DNA from: DASYRM01 sp036004405
GTDB lineage: Bacteria > Acidobacteriota > Vicinamibacteria > Vicinamibacterales > UBA2999
Assembly (NCBI GenBank): GCA_036004405.1
Contig: DASYRM010000105.1
Span: 1-46,794 of the forward strand
DNA: 46,794 bases
Reading direction: 5' to 3'
Shown: piece after piece, positions 16,945-25,628 of the stretch
Layout: each line of letters begins with the position of its first letter
Position numbering within the stretch: position 1 is the first letter of the stretch
Notes under the pieces: model-generated
Database searches by the model: none
Seen by the model: the letters and a program-made list of their open reading frames with translations, nothing else
What the model was told of the DNA's origin: nothing
Made by a program: the position numbers and the translations under genes

Positions 16945-18557
16945 CCTGGCAGCAGCTCTACGATCCGTTCGGCAACCGCCTGCTCTCGACGGCGGTTGCG
17001 GCGCTGCCGGTGCTCACGCTGTTCTTCGTGCTCATCGGGTTGAAGAAGCGGGTGTGGGTGTCGGCGCTGTGCGGGCTGCTGGTCGCCGTGGCGCTCGCCT
17101 TGACGGTATTCCGGATGCCGGCGCTGCTGGTCGCCACCGCGGCGGGGCACGGGGTGGTCTTTGGCGTGATGCGCATCGCCTGGATCGTAGTGGCCTCGAT
17201 CTTTCTCTACAACGTCGCGTCGACGACCGGGCAGTTCCAGGTCATGAAGGACTCGATTGCGGGCCTGTCGTCTGACAAGCGCCTGCAGCTGGTGCTGATC
17301 GCCTTCTGCTTCGGCGCCTTTCTCGAAGGTACCGGCGGCGGCGGGGCGCCGGTCGCGATTGCCGGATCGTTCTTGATCGGGCTGGGGTTCGACCGCTTCA
17401 AGGCGGCCACGCTCTGTCTCGTCGCCAATACGGCGCCCGTGGCGTGGGGCGGCGTCGGCAACCCGATTCGCGTGCTGGCCGGTGTCACCGGGTTGCCCGA
17501 GCTCGAGTTCAGCGCCATGGCCGGTCGCATCCTGCCGCCGCTCTCGTTCATCCTGCCGTTCTGGCTGGTGCGCAGCATGGTGGGGTGGCGCGAGACGTGG
17601 CAGGTGTGGCCGGCGCTGCTCGTCAGCGGTCTGTCGTTCGCCGCCACCCAGTTCTATTGGTCGAATTACCAGGATATCGGGCTGGTCGACATCGTGGCGG
17701 CCGTCGTGTCGCTGCTGGCGACGGTGGCGCTCCTGAACGTATGGCAGCCCGCGACCGTGATCCCGGTGAGCGGCGAACTGGTCGCGTCCGGGCGGCGGCA
17801 CTCCCCGGCCGACGTGTTGAAGGGCTGGTCGCCGTTCATCGTCGCCTCTGTCCTGATTTTCCTCACCGGGCTGCCGGCCGCAGCCAGGTACTTGAACATC
17901 GACGCCCTGCGCATGCCGATGCCGTTCCTGCACAACACGGTGCTGAAGATGCCGCCGGTGGCCCCGCAGCCGACGCCTGAAGATGCCACGGTCAATCTGA
18001 ACTTCATCGGCATCCCAGGCTCGGTCGTCTTCGTCGCCGCGGTGATTGCGGCGATGCTGGCGCGGCTTCCGCCGTCGACCACCGCGCGCCTGTTCAAGGA
18101 CACGGTGGTGCAGATGACGCCATCGATCCTGGCGATCAGCTTCATGGTCGGCCTCGCCTACGTCACGCGCTATTCCGGCATGGATACGATCATCGGGCTG
18201 AGCCTCACCGGGACGGGGTCGCTGTTTCCGTTTTTCGGCACCTTGCTCGGATGGCTGGGGGTGGCGCTGACCGGCACCGACGCCGGGTCGAATGCCTTGT
18301 TCGGCAACCTGCAGAAGGTGACGGCGGAGCAGTTGAGCCTGAGCCCGATTCTCATGGGCGCCGCCAACACCACCGGCGGGGTGATGGGCAAGATGATCGA
18401 CGCCCAATCCATCGTCGTCGCGAGCTCCGCCACCAATCAGCAGGGCAGCGAGGCGGCGATCTTCAAAGCGGTCTTCGGGCACAGCGTCGTGCTGGCGTCG
18501 CTCGTCGGCCTGATCGTCATGCTGTACGCCTACGTCATGCCGTGGGCGATTCCGTAG
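16941..18557 (+). CDS. lldP: L-lactate permease family transporter
   Basis: The 538-residue polytopic protein belongs to the LldP/LctP family (PF02652-type), carriers of lactate, glycolate and similar 2-hydroxy acids by proton symport. The opening MTWQQLYDPFGNRLLSTAVAALPV, GVMRIAWIVVASIFLYNVA and the later GWLGVALTGTDAGSNALFGNLQ and GGVMGKMIDAQSI blocks are family hallmarks. About 12-14 membrane segments can be seen. The ATG overlaps the stop of the MBL gene. Located with sugar-acid genes, it may carry an aldonate or small hydroxy acid instead of lactate; that is inference from context. Confidence 0.92.
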   Translation: MTWQQLYDPFGNRLLSTAVAALPVLTLFFVLIGLKKRVWVSALCGLLVAVALALTVFRMPALLVATAAGHGVVFGVMRIAWIVVASIFLYNVASTTGQFQVMKDSIAGLSSDKRLQLVLIAFCFGAFLEGTGGGGAPVAIAGSFLIGLGFDRFKAATLCLVANTAPVAWGGVGNPIRVLAGVTGLPELEFSAMAGRILPPLSFILPFWLVRSMVGWRETWQVWPALLVSGLSFAATQFYWSNYQDIGLVDIVAAVVSLLATVALLNVWQPATVIPVSGELVASGRRHSPADVLKGWSPFIVASVLIFLTGLPAAARYLNIDALRMPMPFLHNTVLKMPPVAPQPTPEDATVNLNFIGIPGSVVFVAAVIAAMLARLPPSTTARLFKDTVVQMTPSILAISFMVGLAYVTRYSGMDTIIGLSLTGTGSLFPFFGTLLGWLGVALTGTDAGSNALFGNLQKVTAEQLSLSPILMGAANTTGGVMGKMIDAQSIVVASSATNQQGSEAAIFKAVFGHSVVLASLVGLIVMLYAYVMPWAIP

Positions 18558-18582
18558 GTCACTGTTTTCTGGAGACACAACC

Positions 18583-19587
18583 ATGCACCGGACACCGATT
18601 CTGCTTGGCACGCTCGGCGCCCTGCTCCTGGCCGGGGCTTCACAGGCCCAGGCGCCCGCCAGTGAAGTGGACGCACATGTGGCGGCCGCCAGGACGGCTG
18701 CTGGCCTCGAGTACCGCGCCACCTTCGTGAACCTGTGCCTGCCGGCCGCGCCGCGCGGTGGCGGCCCCGGACCGCGGGCGGGCGGACCGCCGGCGACGCC
18801 GGACCGATCGACCTGGTACGCGGCGCCCTACAAAGTGTTCGACAACTTCTACTGGCTCGGCACCCGCCAGCACTCGTCATGGGCGCTGCGGACGAGCGCA
18901 GGCCTCATCATCATCGACACCAACTTCGCCTGGGCGACGCAGCCGGAGATCATCGATGGGATGAGCAAGCTGGGGCTCGATCCGCGCGAGATCAAGTACG
19001 TCGTCATCAGCCACGCGCACGGCGATCACGATCAGGGCGCAGCAGAACTGCAGCGCCGTTACGGCGCCAAGGTGGTGATGGGTGCCGCCGACTGGGAGTC
19101 GACGCTGAAACGGCCGGCGACGGCGGCGGGCGGCGTGCCGACCCGCGGCGCCGGCGACGTGACCGTGGGGCTGGAGGGCACGAAGATTACGTTGGGCGAC
19201 ACCACCGTGACAGTCGTCGCCACGCCGGGGCACACGCCCGGCACGCTGTCCTATGTGTTTCCGGTGAAGGACCAGGGCAAGACCGTGATGGTGGCCTATT
19301 CGGGCGGTACGCTGACGGGTGGCTTCGGGAGCGAGGGCGCGCGTTGGGACGAGTACATCGCGTCGCAGAAGAAGATCGCCGGCGTGGCCGCCGAAGTAGG
19401 CGCCGCGGTGCTCCTCTCCAACCACAGCGAGTACGACGGCGCCTACACCAAGGCCCGGCTCGTGCAGGCGGCGCGTGAGCCGGGCGAAGAGCACCCGTTC
19501 CTCGTCGGCACCGACGGCGTGCAGCGCTATTTCACCGTGATGGCGGAGTGCGCGCTGGCGTCAAAGCTGCGCCTGGGCGCGAAGTGA
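18583..19587 (+). CDS. Exported subclass-B3-like metallo-beta-lactamase-fold hydrolase
   Basis: The 334-residue protein has a Sec signal (about 1-23, ASQAQA) and an MBL domain with SHAHGDHDQG (His144, His146, Asp148, His149) and a downstream His in TPGHTPGT. The block WYAAPYKVFDNFYWLGT, followed by the substrate-facing SAGLIIIDT, is the layout of B3-type enzymes and their non-lactamase relatives. A Pro/Gly/Arg-rich linker (about 55-75) is inserted early. Translation starts at an ATG eight bases after GGAG. Whether it hydrolyses beta-lactams, lactones or something else is unclear. Its 3' end overlaps the convergent oxidoreductase gene by 27 bases. Confidence 0.82.
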   Translation: MHRTPILLGTLGALLLAGASQAQAPASEVDAHVAAARTAAGLEYRATFVNLCLPAAPRGGGPGPRAGGPPATPDRSTWYAAPYKVFDNFYWLGTRQHSSWALRTSAGLIIIDTNFAWATQPEIIDGMSKLGLDPREIKYVVISHAHGDHDQGAAELQRRYGAKVVMGAADWESTLKRPATAAGGVPTRGAGDVTVGLEGTKITLGDTTVTVVATPGHTPGTLSYVFPVKDQGKTVMVAYSGGTLTGGFGSEGARWDEYIASQKKIAGVAAEVGAAVLLSNHSEYDGAYTKARLVQAAREPGEEHPFLVGTDGVQRYFTVMAECALASKLRLGAK

Positions 19588-20586
19588 GGCTCGCCAGCCG
19601 TCCATGACCCGCAAGTTGCCGAGCGTGTCGGCCCAGCTCATGGCCGGCCACTTGGGCTCGATGGCGGGGAGAGTTCTCGCAACATATTCCGCTTCGATGC
19701 CGTAGGTCGGCATGTCGGTGCGGATGGTCACCGTCTCAGGTTCGCGCCCTTCCACGTGGACGGTGAATTCCGCCTCGAGCGATTGGCGGCCGCCGTTCGG
19801 GATCCACGGGTTGGGGAGCACGACGCGGCCGCGGTCCCCGAACACGATCGCCGACATGCCGACGTCATACGAGACCGCGCTGGTCACGCTGGCCGTGAAC
19901 CCGGAGGCGAAGGTCAGGTGCGCGGTCGCCAGCTCGTCGACTCCGGTCGGGCCGAGGAGCCCGCTCGCGGTGAGGGCGACCGGCTCGGCGAACGGCGCCC
20001 GCTCGACGACACCCGCAATCAGACGCGCGAACGAGACGGGGTAGCCGCCGACGTCGAGGATGCTGCCGCCGCCGAGCGCCGGGCTGAACAGACGGTGGCC
20101 GGGCGAGCGGGGCGCGCGAAAGCCGAAGTCGGCGCGCACGTGGCGCACCGGTCCGATCACGCCGTCCTCGAGCCGTACGAGCAGCTCGCGAAGCAACGGG
20201 TGGCAGCGGTACATGAAGGCTTCCATCAGAAAGACGCCGCGCCGCCTCGCCGCGGCGATCACGCGTCCGGCGCTGCGTTCCTCGAGCGTGAGCGGTTTCT
20301 CGCACAGCACGTGCCGGCCGGCCGCGATCGCGGCCATCGCGTGCTCCTCGTGCAGGTGATGCGGCGTCGCCACGTAGATCGCCTCGACTCGTGGATCGTC
20401 GAGGAGGGTCGCCAGCCCGTCGGACCAGCGGGGGATGGCGAATCGCCCGGCGAAGTCGCGCGCCTTGGCCGGCGAAGAGCCCGCCACGTTGACCACCACG
20501 CACTGCGTGGAGTGGTTCAGCGCCTGGCAGAAATCGGCGGCGATGCCACCGGTGCCGATCACGCCCCAGTGCAAAGCGGGTGTCAC
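19561..20586 (-). CDS. Gfo/Idh/MocA-family NAD(P)-dependent oxidoreductase
   Basis: The 341-residue protein has the N-terminal Rossmann motif GVIGTGGIAADF (residues 8-19) and the catalytic-site motif CEKPLT with Lys97. The C-terminal sheet domain includes GGSILDVGGYPVSFA, a form seen in aldose and dihydrodiol dehydrogenases of the family. It could be a D-xylose or L-arabinose 1-dehydrogenase that feeds the aldonate route, but no substrate-specific residue can be named. It begins with GTG overlapping the aldose epimerase stop (GTGA), so the two are translationally coupled; an epimerase for aldoses next to an aldose dehydrogenase makes sense. Confidence 0.85.
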   Translation of the reverse strand: MTPALHWGVIGTGGIAADFCQALNHSTQCVVVNVAGSSPAKARDFAGRFAIPRWSDGLATLLDDPRVEAIYVATPHHLHEEHAMAAIAAGRHVLCEKPLTLEERSAGRVIAAARRRGVFLMEAFMYRCHPLLRELLVRLEDGVIGPVRHVRADFGFRAPRSPGHRLFSPALGGGSILDVGGYPVSFARLIAGVVERAPFAEPVALTASGLLGPTGVDELATAHLTFASGFTASVTSAVSYDVGMSAIVFGDRGRVVLPNPWIPNGGRQSLEAEFTVHVEGREPETVTIRTDMPTYGIEAEYVARTLPAIEPKWPAMSWADTLGNLRVMDGWRASLRAQAQL

Positions 20587-21743
20587 GGCTCGGCGGTGAA
20601 GGTGTGAACCATCCGGTGGCGATAGACGCGGCCGGGCCGCAGGATCACCTGCTCCCGCCAGGCGGGCACGTTGATGGCGTTGGGAAACGTCTGCGTTTCG
20701 AGGCAGAGCGCCGCATGCTGCACATAGGTCGCGCCCTTGCCGGTCAACGAACCGTCGAGAAAGTTCCCGGTGTAGAACTGCACGCCCGGCTGATCGGCGG
20801 CGAGCGTCATGACCCGGCCGGATCGCGGATCCTTCAGTCTGGCGACCGGTCGCAGTTGGCCCGGCTCGCCGTTGACGACGAAGTTGTGGTCGTAGCCGAT
20901 CGGTGTGCCCCCAGTCCGTGCCAGGTCGTTGCCGATCGTCTTGGCGCGAGTGAAGTCGAACGGCGTACCCGCGACCGGTTTCGTGTCGCCGTAGGGGACC
21001 ATCGGCGCCCCCGGCGTGTAGCGGTCGGCGTACAGCGTGAGCTCGTGATCGAGGATGGTGCCCGAGGCGTGACCGCCCAGGTTCCAGTAGCCGTGGTGCG
21101 CCATGTTCACGAGCGTGGCCTTGTCCGTGGTGGCCTGCATGTCCACCGTGAGCTCGTTCCGATGCGTGAGGGTGTACACGGTTCTCGCCGTGACCGTGCC
21201 CGGATACCCTTCCTCGCTGTCCTTCGACACGTAGGTCAACACGAGCGACGGACCGTCGGGCGTGTCCATGGGCGTGGCGGTCCAGACCACCTTGTCCCAG
21301 CCCTTCGCGCCGCCGTGCAGGTGGTGCGGCTTGTCGTTGGCGGCGAGCGGATAGCGCGTGCCGTCCAACGTGAACTCGGCATTCGCAATGCGGTTGGCGA
21401 CGCGCCCGACGATCGCGCCGAAATACGCGCTGCCCTTCCGATAGCCGTCCAGGTTTTCGAAGCCGGCCACCACGTCGGCGAGCCGGCCGGTCCGGTCGGG
21501 TACGTGCAGCTCGGTCACGATGGCGCCGTAGTTCGTAATTCGGGCCACCAGCCCATTCCGGTTCGTCAGCGTGTAGATCTGCACCGCCGCGTCGCCTAGC
21601 TTACCGAACGGCGCCTCCGTGATCGCCGCCGCGACGGCGGGAGGTTGGACGGTCGAGGGCTCGGATTGCCGCTCTCGTGACGTGGAGCACCCCACGAGCT
21701 CGATCGCCGCGAGGACCGCCGCTGCCGTGTAGATGCTACGCAC
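20583..21743 (-). CDS. galM: Aldose 1-epimerase (galactose mutarotase), lipoprotein
   Basis: The 386-residue protein interconverts alpha and beta anomers of aldoses (EC 5.1.3.3). The catalytic His lies in MAHHGYWNLGG and the catalytic Glu in CLETQTFPNA; substrate-binding GRVANRI and the PHHLHGG block are also present. The N-terminus VRSIYTAAAVLAAIELVGC is a lipoprotein signal with Cys at about residue 19, so it acts in the periplasm, attached to the membrane. The GTG start at 21743 was chosen because GAGGAG lies eight bases upstream and the signal starts there; an upstream in-frame ATG lacks both. The next gene overlaps by four bases. Confidence 0.92.
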   Translation of the reverse strand: MRSIYTAAAVLAAIELVGCSTSRERQSEPSTVQPPAVAAAITEAPFGKLGDAAVQIYTLTNRNGLVARITNYGAIVTELHVPDRTGRLADVVAGFENLDGYRKGSAYFGAIVGRVANRIANAEFTLDGTRYPLAANDKPHHLHGGAKGWDKVVWTATPMDTPDGPSLVLTYVSKDSEEGYPGTVTARTVYTLTHRNELTVDMQATTDKATLVNMAHHGYWNLGGHASGTILDHELTLYADRYTPGAPMVPYGDTKPVAGTPFDFTRAKTIGNDLARTGGTPIGYDHNFVVNGEPGQLRPVARLKDPRSGRVMTLAADQPGVQFYTGNFLDGSLTGKGATYVQHAALCLETQTFPNAINVPAWREQVILRPGRVYRHRMVHTFTAEP

Positions 21744-21857
21744 CAGGAGCACTCCTCTTGGACGCCGGCCATGGTAGCCGCGACGTGGCCCGGTGCTGCG
21801 CCAAATTTGCGGCAAGGTGGCTTTTCACGGATCGCCGCGGTGGTAACGTAGGCGCCG

Positions 21858-23876
21858 ATGGCACGGGAGACTGCGCCGCCAATCGAGGCGGCGCTCGGGT
21901 CGGCGGCCACGATCAGTGGCACGCGCATCGAAGGGGAGGGCCCGGCAGGACGGCTGCCGTTGACGCCGGAGATGCTGCGCAACCAGCCGAGCGGCCATGT
22001 CTTCGGCCTCACCCAGAACGCCGGCATGGGCTGGCGCCCCGACGCGCTCGCCGGTCGCCAATACGTCATCGTCAGCACGATGGGCGGCGTGCGCTCGGAA
22101 CAGGGCGAGCCGATCGCGCTCGGCTATCACACCGGTCATTGGGAGATCGGGCTGCTGGTGCGTGGGGCCGCCGAGGCGCTGCGCGCCGCCGGGGCGATTC
22201 CGTTCGCGGTCTATTGCAGCGACCCGTGCGACGGCCGCACGCAGGGTACCACCGGCATGTTCGACAGCCTGGCGTACCGCAACGATGCCGCGGTGGTCAT
22301 GCGACGCTTGATTCGATCGCTGCCCACGGCATCGGGTGTGATGGGCATCGCCACCTGCGACAAGGGGCTGCCGGCCACGATGCTGGCGCTGGCCGGCACC
22401 AGGGATCTGCCCGGCGTGATCGTCCCCGGTGGCGTCACGCTGCCGGCGCGCGACGCCGAAGACGCCGGGCAGGTGCAGAGCCTTGGCGCGCGATTCTCGC
22501 ACGACCTGATCAGCCTCGATTACGCGGCGACCATGGGCTGCCGGGCGTGCGGGTCGTCGGGCGGCGGCTGCCAGTTCCTCGGCACGGCCGCCACGTCGCA
22601 AGTGGTCGCGGAGGGTCTCGGCCTGGCGGTGCCGCACAGCGCGCTCGCGCCGTCGGGCGAACCGGTGTGGCTGGAGCTGGCCGGCCGCTCGGCCGCCGCG
22701 CTCCAGCGGCTCGACGCGCTCGCCCTGCCGGTGAGCCGCCTGCTCACCGCCGCGGCGGTCGAGAACGCGATGCTCGTGCACGCGGCGTTCGGCGGCTCGA
22801 CGAATCTCGTGCTGCACATTCCGGCGATTGCGGCCGCTGCCGGCCTGAAGCCGCCGTCGGTCGACGACTGGAGCCGGATCAACCGCGCCACCCCACGCCT
22901 GGTGGATGCGTTGCCGAACGGTCCGCGCGGCTTTGCGACCGCGCAGGTGTTCATGGCCGGCGGCGTGCCCGAGGTGATGCTGCACCTCCGCCGCATGGGG
23001 CTGCTGAACGGGCGGGCGCTGACCGCCACCGGCGCGACCGTCGACGCGACGCTCGACTGGTGGGACGCGAGCGAGCGGCGCCAGGCGGCGCGCGCACGGC
23101 TGGCCTCGGCGTCGGCGATCGATCCGGATCATGTGATCATGGGCCCCGAGGCGGCGCGCCGCATGGGCCTCACCAGCACCGTGGTGTTCGCGCTCGGCAA
23201 CCTGGCCCCCGAAGGCTCGGTGATCAAGGCCACCGCCCTCGATCCCTCGGTGGTCGACAGCGACAACGTCTACCGGCACCGCGGCCCCGCGCGGGTATTC
23301 ACCGACGAGCGGGAGGCGATTCAGGCGGTCAAGGGGACGTCCGGTCAGCCGGTGCGGGAAGGCGATGTCATCGTCCTCATGGGCATGGGCCCGTCGGGCA
23401 CCGGGATGCAGGAGACCGCGCAGATCACCACGGCGCTCCGCTATCTGCCGTGGGGCAAACGCGTCGCCCTCGTCACCGACGGACGGTTCTCCGGATTTTC
23501 GAGCGGCGCGTGTATCGGCCACGTCGGTCCCGAGGCGCTCGACGACGGGCCGATCGGACGCGTGCGCGACGGCGATCTCATCGAGATCGAGATCGACCGC
23601 AACACTCTGAGCGGCCGCGTCAACCTCGTGGGCGCCGGCGGGGTGCCGCTCGATGTCGACGCGTGCGCCGAGCTGCTTCGCAGCCGCCCGCGGCATCCGG
23701 CTCTGGCGCCGCACGAGCAGCTGCCCGACGACAGCCGGCTCTGGGCCGCGCTGCAGCGGGCGAGCGGTGGGACCTGGGCCGGATGCGTCTACGACGTCGA
23801 TCGCATCGTCGCCGCGCTGGACGAAGCCGCCGCGGCGCGCCGCGCGCGCGAACACTCGAGGTCGACGCCGACATGA
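21858..23876 (+). CDS. yjhG: YjhG/YagF-type D-xylonate (aldonate) dehydratase
   Basis: The 672-residue protein belongs to the IlvD/Edd dehydratases, specifically the long YjhG/YagF branch, which dehydrates D-xylonate to 2-keto-3-deoxyxylonate (EC 4.2.1.82). Blocks that match this branch are NAGMGWRPD, SDPCDGRTQGTTGMFDSL, GVMGIATCDKGLPATM, GCRACGSSGGGCQFLGTA, and MGPSGTGMQE near the C-terminus. Cys124, Cys167 and Cys238 are the probable Fe-S ligands. Length agrees with YjhG (about 655). It heads an operon running to 28809 and its stop overlaps the next start (ATGA). L-arabonate or D-galactonate as extra substrates is possible. No strong ribosome site precedes the ATG. Confidence 0.93.
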   Translation: MARETAPPIEAALGSAATISGTRIEGEGPAGRLPLTPEMLRNQPSGHVFGLTQNAGMGWRPDALAGRQYVIVSTMGGVRSEQGEPIALGYHTGHWEIGLLVRGAAEALRAAGAIPFAVYCSDPCDGRTQGTTGMFDSLAYRNDAAVVMRRLIRSLPTASGVMGIATCDKGLPATMLALAGTRDLPGVIVPGGVTLPARDAEDAGQVQSLGARFSHDLISLDYAATMGCRACGSSGGGCQFLGTAATSQVVAEGLGLAVPHSALAPSGEPVWLELAGRSAAALQRLDALALPVSRLLTAAAVENAMLVHAAFGGSTNLVLHIPAIAAAAGLKPPSVDDWSRINRATPRLVDALPNGPRGFATAQVFMAGGVPEVMLHLRRMGLLNGRALTATGATVDATLDWWDASERRQAARARLASASAIDPDHVIMGPEAARRMGLTSTVVFALGNLAPEGSVIKATALDPSVVDSDNVYRHRGPARVFTDEREAIQAVKGTSGQPVREGDVIVLMGMGPSGTGMQETAQITTALRYLPWGKRVALVTDGRFSGFSSGACIGHVGPEALDDGPIGRVRDGDLIEIEIDRNTLSGRVNLVGAGGVPLDVDACAELLRSRPRHPALAPHEQLPDDSRLWAALQRASGGTWAGCVYDVDRIVAALDEAAAARRAREHSRSTPT

Positions 23877-24793
23877 CGCGGGTGTCGCGCCGCGACTTCG
23901 TCAGGCTGGGTGCGTCCGGCGCTGCCGCGGCACCGTGGGTGCTCACTCCCGCCGCGATCGGCGGGGCGACCGTCACCGCACAGGACGTCGTCGATCGCGT
24001 GCGACAGGCCGCCGGGGTGGAATGGAACGCGGCCACGGCAGATGGGTTCAAGGCCGGTGATCCGTCCACGGCGGTCACCGGGATCGTCACCACCTCGCTG
24101 GCCACGATCGAGGTGATGCGCCGGGCGGTGACCGCCGGGGCGAACTTGATCGTCACCGCCGGACCGACGTTCTATTCCCGCGGTGACAGCCCCATGCCGT
24201 CCGCGGGGCGCGGTCGCGGCGCGGCGTCGACAGCGGCGCCGGATCCGGTGTTCACCAGCAAGAATGATTTCATCCGAACGCACAACCTGGTGGTCTGGCG
24301 CTTCAGCGACCATTGGCGGGTGCGGACGCCCGATCCGTTCGCGCGGGGGCTGGCCGAGGCGCTCGACTGGGCGAGATACCTCCGAACCGGCGACCCGCTG
24401 CAGCTGGTGGTGCCGGCGGTGACACTCGAGGCGCTGGCCTCGCGCGTGAAGTCGCGGTTGGACGCGCGGGGTGGGGTGCGGGTGGTCGGACGTCCGCAGA
24501 CACGCGTCAGGACCGTGGGCCTCCTGCCTGGCACCAGAACGATTCAGGACACGGTCGCCGCGCTGCCGCGGGTGGACGCGATCGTCGCCGGCGAGATACG
24601 CGAGTGGGAGTCGTCCGAGTACGTGCGCGACGTGGTGAACGCCGGGGTCGGCAAGGGGTTGATTCTCGTCGGCCGCTCGCTGTCGGAGGACGCCGGCATG
24701 AAGGTGTGCGCCGACTGGCTGCGGCCGATGGTGCCCGAGGCCCCGGTGCGCTGGCTGCCGGCCGGCGACCCGTTCTGGAGGCCCACGGCGTGA
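23873..24793 (+). CDS. Tat-exported Nif3-like protein, metal ligands apparently lost
   Basis: The 306-residue protein starts with a twin-arginine signal (VSRRDFVRLGASGAAAAP). After it comes a Nif3/DUF34-like domain (AQDVVDRVRQAAG, then GIVTTSLATIEVMRRAVTAGANLIV). In Nif3 proteins the next residues hold a His ligand for a two-metal centre; here the text is TAGPTFYS. The second ligand block near the C-terminus reads GRSLSEDAGM, where the downstream paralog has GHAVSEEAGM. Both His positions are thus replaced. A Gly/Arg/Ala linker (RGRGAASTAA) follows the first block. It is coupled to the dehydratase gene (ATGA) and to the paralog (GTGA). The function is unknown; a non-catalytic exported partner of the paralog is one guess. 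Confidence 0.75.
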   Translation: MTRVSRRDFVRLGASGAAAAPWVLTPAAIGGATVTAQDVVDRVRQAAGVEWNAATADGFKAGDPSTAVTGIVTTSLATIEVMRRAVTAGANLIVTAGPTFYSRGDSPMPSAGRGRGAASTAAPDPVFTSKNDFIRTHNLVVWRFSDHWRVRTPDPFARGLAEALDWARYLRTGDPLQLVVPAVTLEALASRVKSRLDARGGVRVVGRPQTRVRTVGLLPGTRTIQDTVAALPRVDAIVAGEIREWESSEYVRDVVNAGVGKGLILVGRSLSEDAGMKVCADWLRPMVPEAPVRWLPAGDPFWRPTA

Positions 24794-25581
24794 CGGCGGG
24801 CGAGGTCGTCGCTCGCATCAAGAAGAACCTGGGCGCGCCGTGGCGCGAGGCGACCTATCGCGACACCTTCAAGTGCGGCGGCCCCGATACTCGCGTGACC
24901 GGCATCGCCACCACCGCGTTCGCGAGCCTCGACGTGATCCAGCGCGCGGTGGCGGCGGGGCTCAATATGATCATCCCGCACGAGGTCACCTTCTGGAACG
25001 ATCGCGACGACGTCGGCCTCGTCAGCGCCGACCCGCTGCTCTTCGCTCGGAAGCGCGCCTACCTCGACGCGCACAACGTCGTGATCTTTCGCACCCACGA
25101 CTCCATGCACGACCAGCGGCCCGATTTCACCTACGTCGGGAGCGCACGCGAGCTGGGGCTGGACGCGCGGTACGAGACGGCGCCAGGCTCGCACCGATTC
25201 ACGCTCCCCGAGACGACGCTGGGCGCGCTCGCGACGACGCTGCAGCGCCGCATCGGCGCCAGGGCGCTCCGCGTCGTCGGCGACCCGGCGGCGAAGGTGA
25301 GCCGCGTGCTGCTCGGCGTGGGCTACGCCACGCCGGCGGCCAACGCCGCCGACGTCGACGTGGTGATCAGCGGCGAGCAGCAGGAAGTCGATGGAATCCT
25401 TGACAGTCCCGAGTACGTCCTCGACGCCGCCACCCTCGGCATTCCGAAGGGATGGATCATGCTCGGCCACGCGGTGTCGGAAGAAGCCGGGATGCTGGAG
25501 ATGACGCAGTGGATCAAGGGCTTCGTGCCCGACGTGCCGGTGCAGCTCGTGAAGGCGGGGGAGCCGTTCTGGGCACCGTAG
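24790..25581 (+). CDS. Nif3-like dinuclear-metal-centre protein
   Basis: The 263-residue protein has Nif3/DUF34 features: VTAGEVVARIKKNLG at the start, GIATTAFASLDVIQRAVAAGLNMIIPHEVTFW with the His/Glu ligand block at about residues 63-64, and GHAVSEEAGM near residue 233 for the second ligand set. It has no signal peptide, so it should be cytoplasmic, in contrast with its exported upstream neighbour. The GTG start overlaps the stop of that neighbour. Family members bind two metals and form hexameric rings, but their reaction is not settled. Coupling to an Fe-S dehydratase and an NRAMP-related carrier suggests a supporting role, not demonstrated. Confidence 0.82.
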   Translation: MTAGEVVARIKKNLGAPWREATYRDTFKCGGPDTRVTGIATTAFASLDVIQRAVAAGLNMIIPHEVTFWNDRDDVGLVSADPLLFARKRAYLDAHNVVIFRTHDSMHDQRPDFTYVGSARELGLDARYETAPGSHRFTLPETTLGALATTLQRRIGARALRVVGDPAAKVSRVLLGVGYATPAANAADVDVVISGEQQEVDGILDSPEYVLDAATLGIPKGWIMLGHAVSEEAGMLEMTQWIKGFVPDVPVQLVKAGEPFWAP

Positions 25582-25600
25582 AGGCCGGCGTCCGCCGGCC
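25578..25600. repeat. REP-like palindrome overlapping the Nif3-like stop codon
   Basis: The sequence starts GTAGAGGC, whose TAG is the stop codon of the upstream gene. It then forms a perfect 8-bp stem, GGCCGGCG and CGCCGGCC, with a two-base loop (25583-25600). It lies in the 47-base gap before the NRAMP-related gene. The GTAGAGGC opening is shared with the repeats at 30849-30918 and 46554-46634. No T-run follows, so it is not a standard terminator; an mRNA-stabilising hairpin or a repeat-family member is more likely. Confidence 0.6.
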
Positions 25601-25628
25601 CGTCCAGCCCGCGCGCGTCGTGCGCGAC

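Noticed and set aside
16929..18722. Minus-strand open frame of about 597 codons opposite the lactate permease
   Set aside because: Composition is typical of an antisense shadow (Arg/His/Gln-rich) and no motif is recognisable; the plus strand encodes a complete permease.
18583..19587. Antibiotic-resistance beta-lactamase
   Set aside because: The fold and HxHxDH motif are shared by many hydrolases; context is sugar catabolism and nothing indicates lactam substrates.
25578..25600. Rho-independent terminator after the Nif3-like gene
   Set aside because: The hairpin lacks a T-run, and the genes on both sides appear to belong to one operon.
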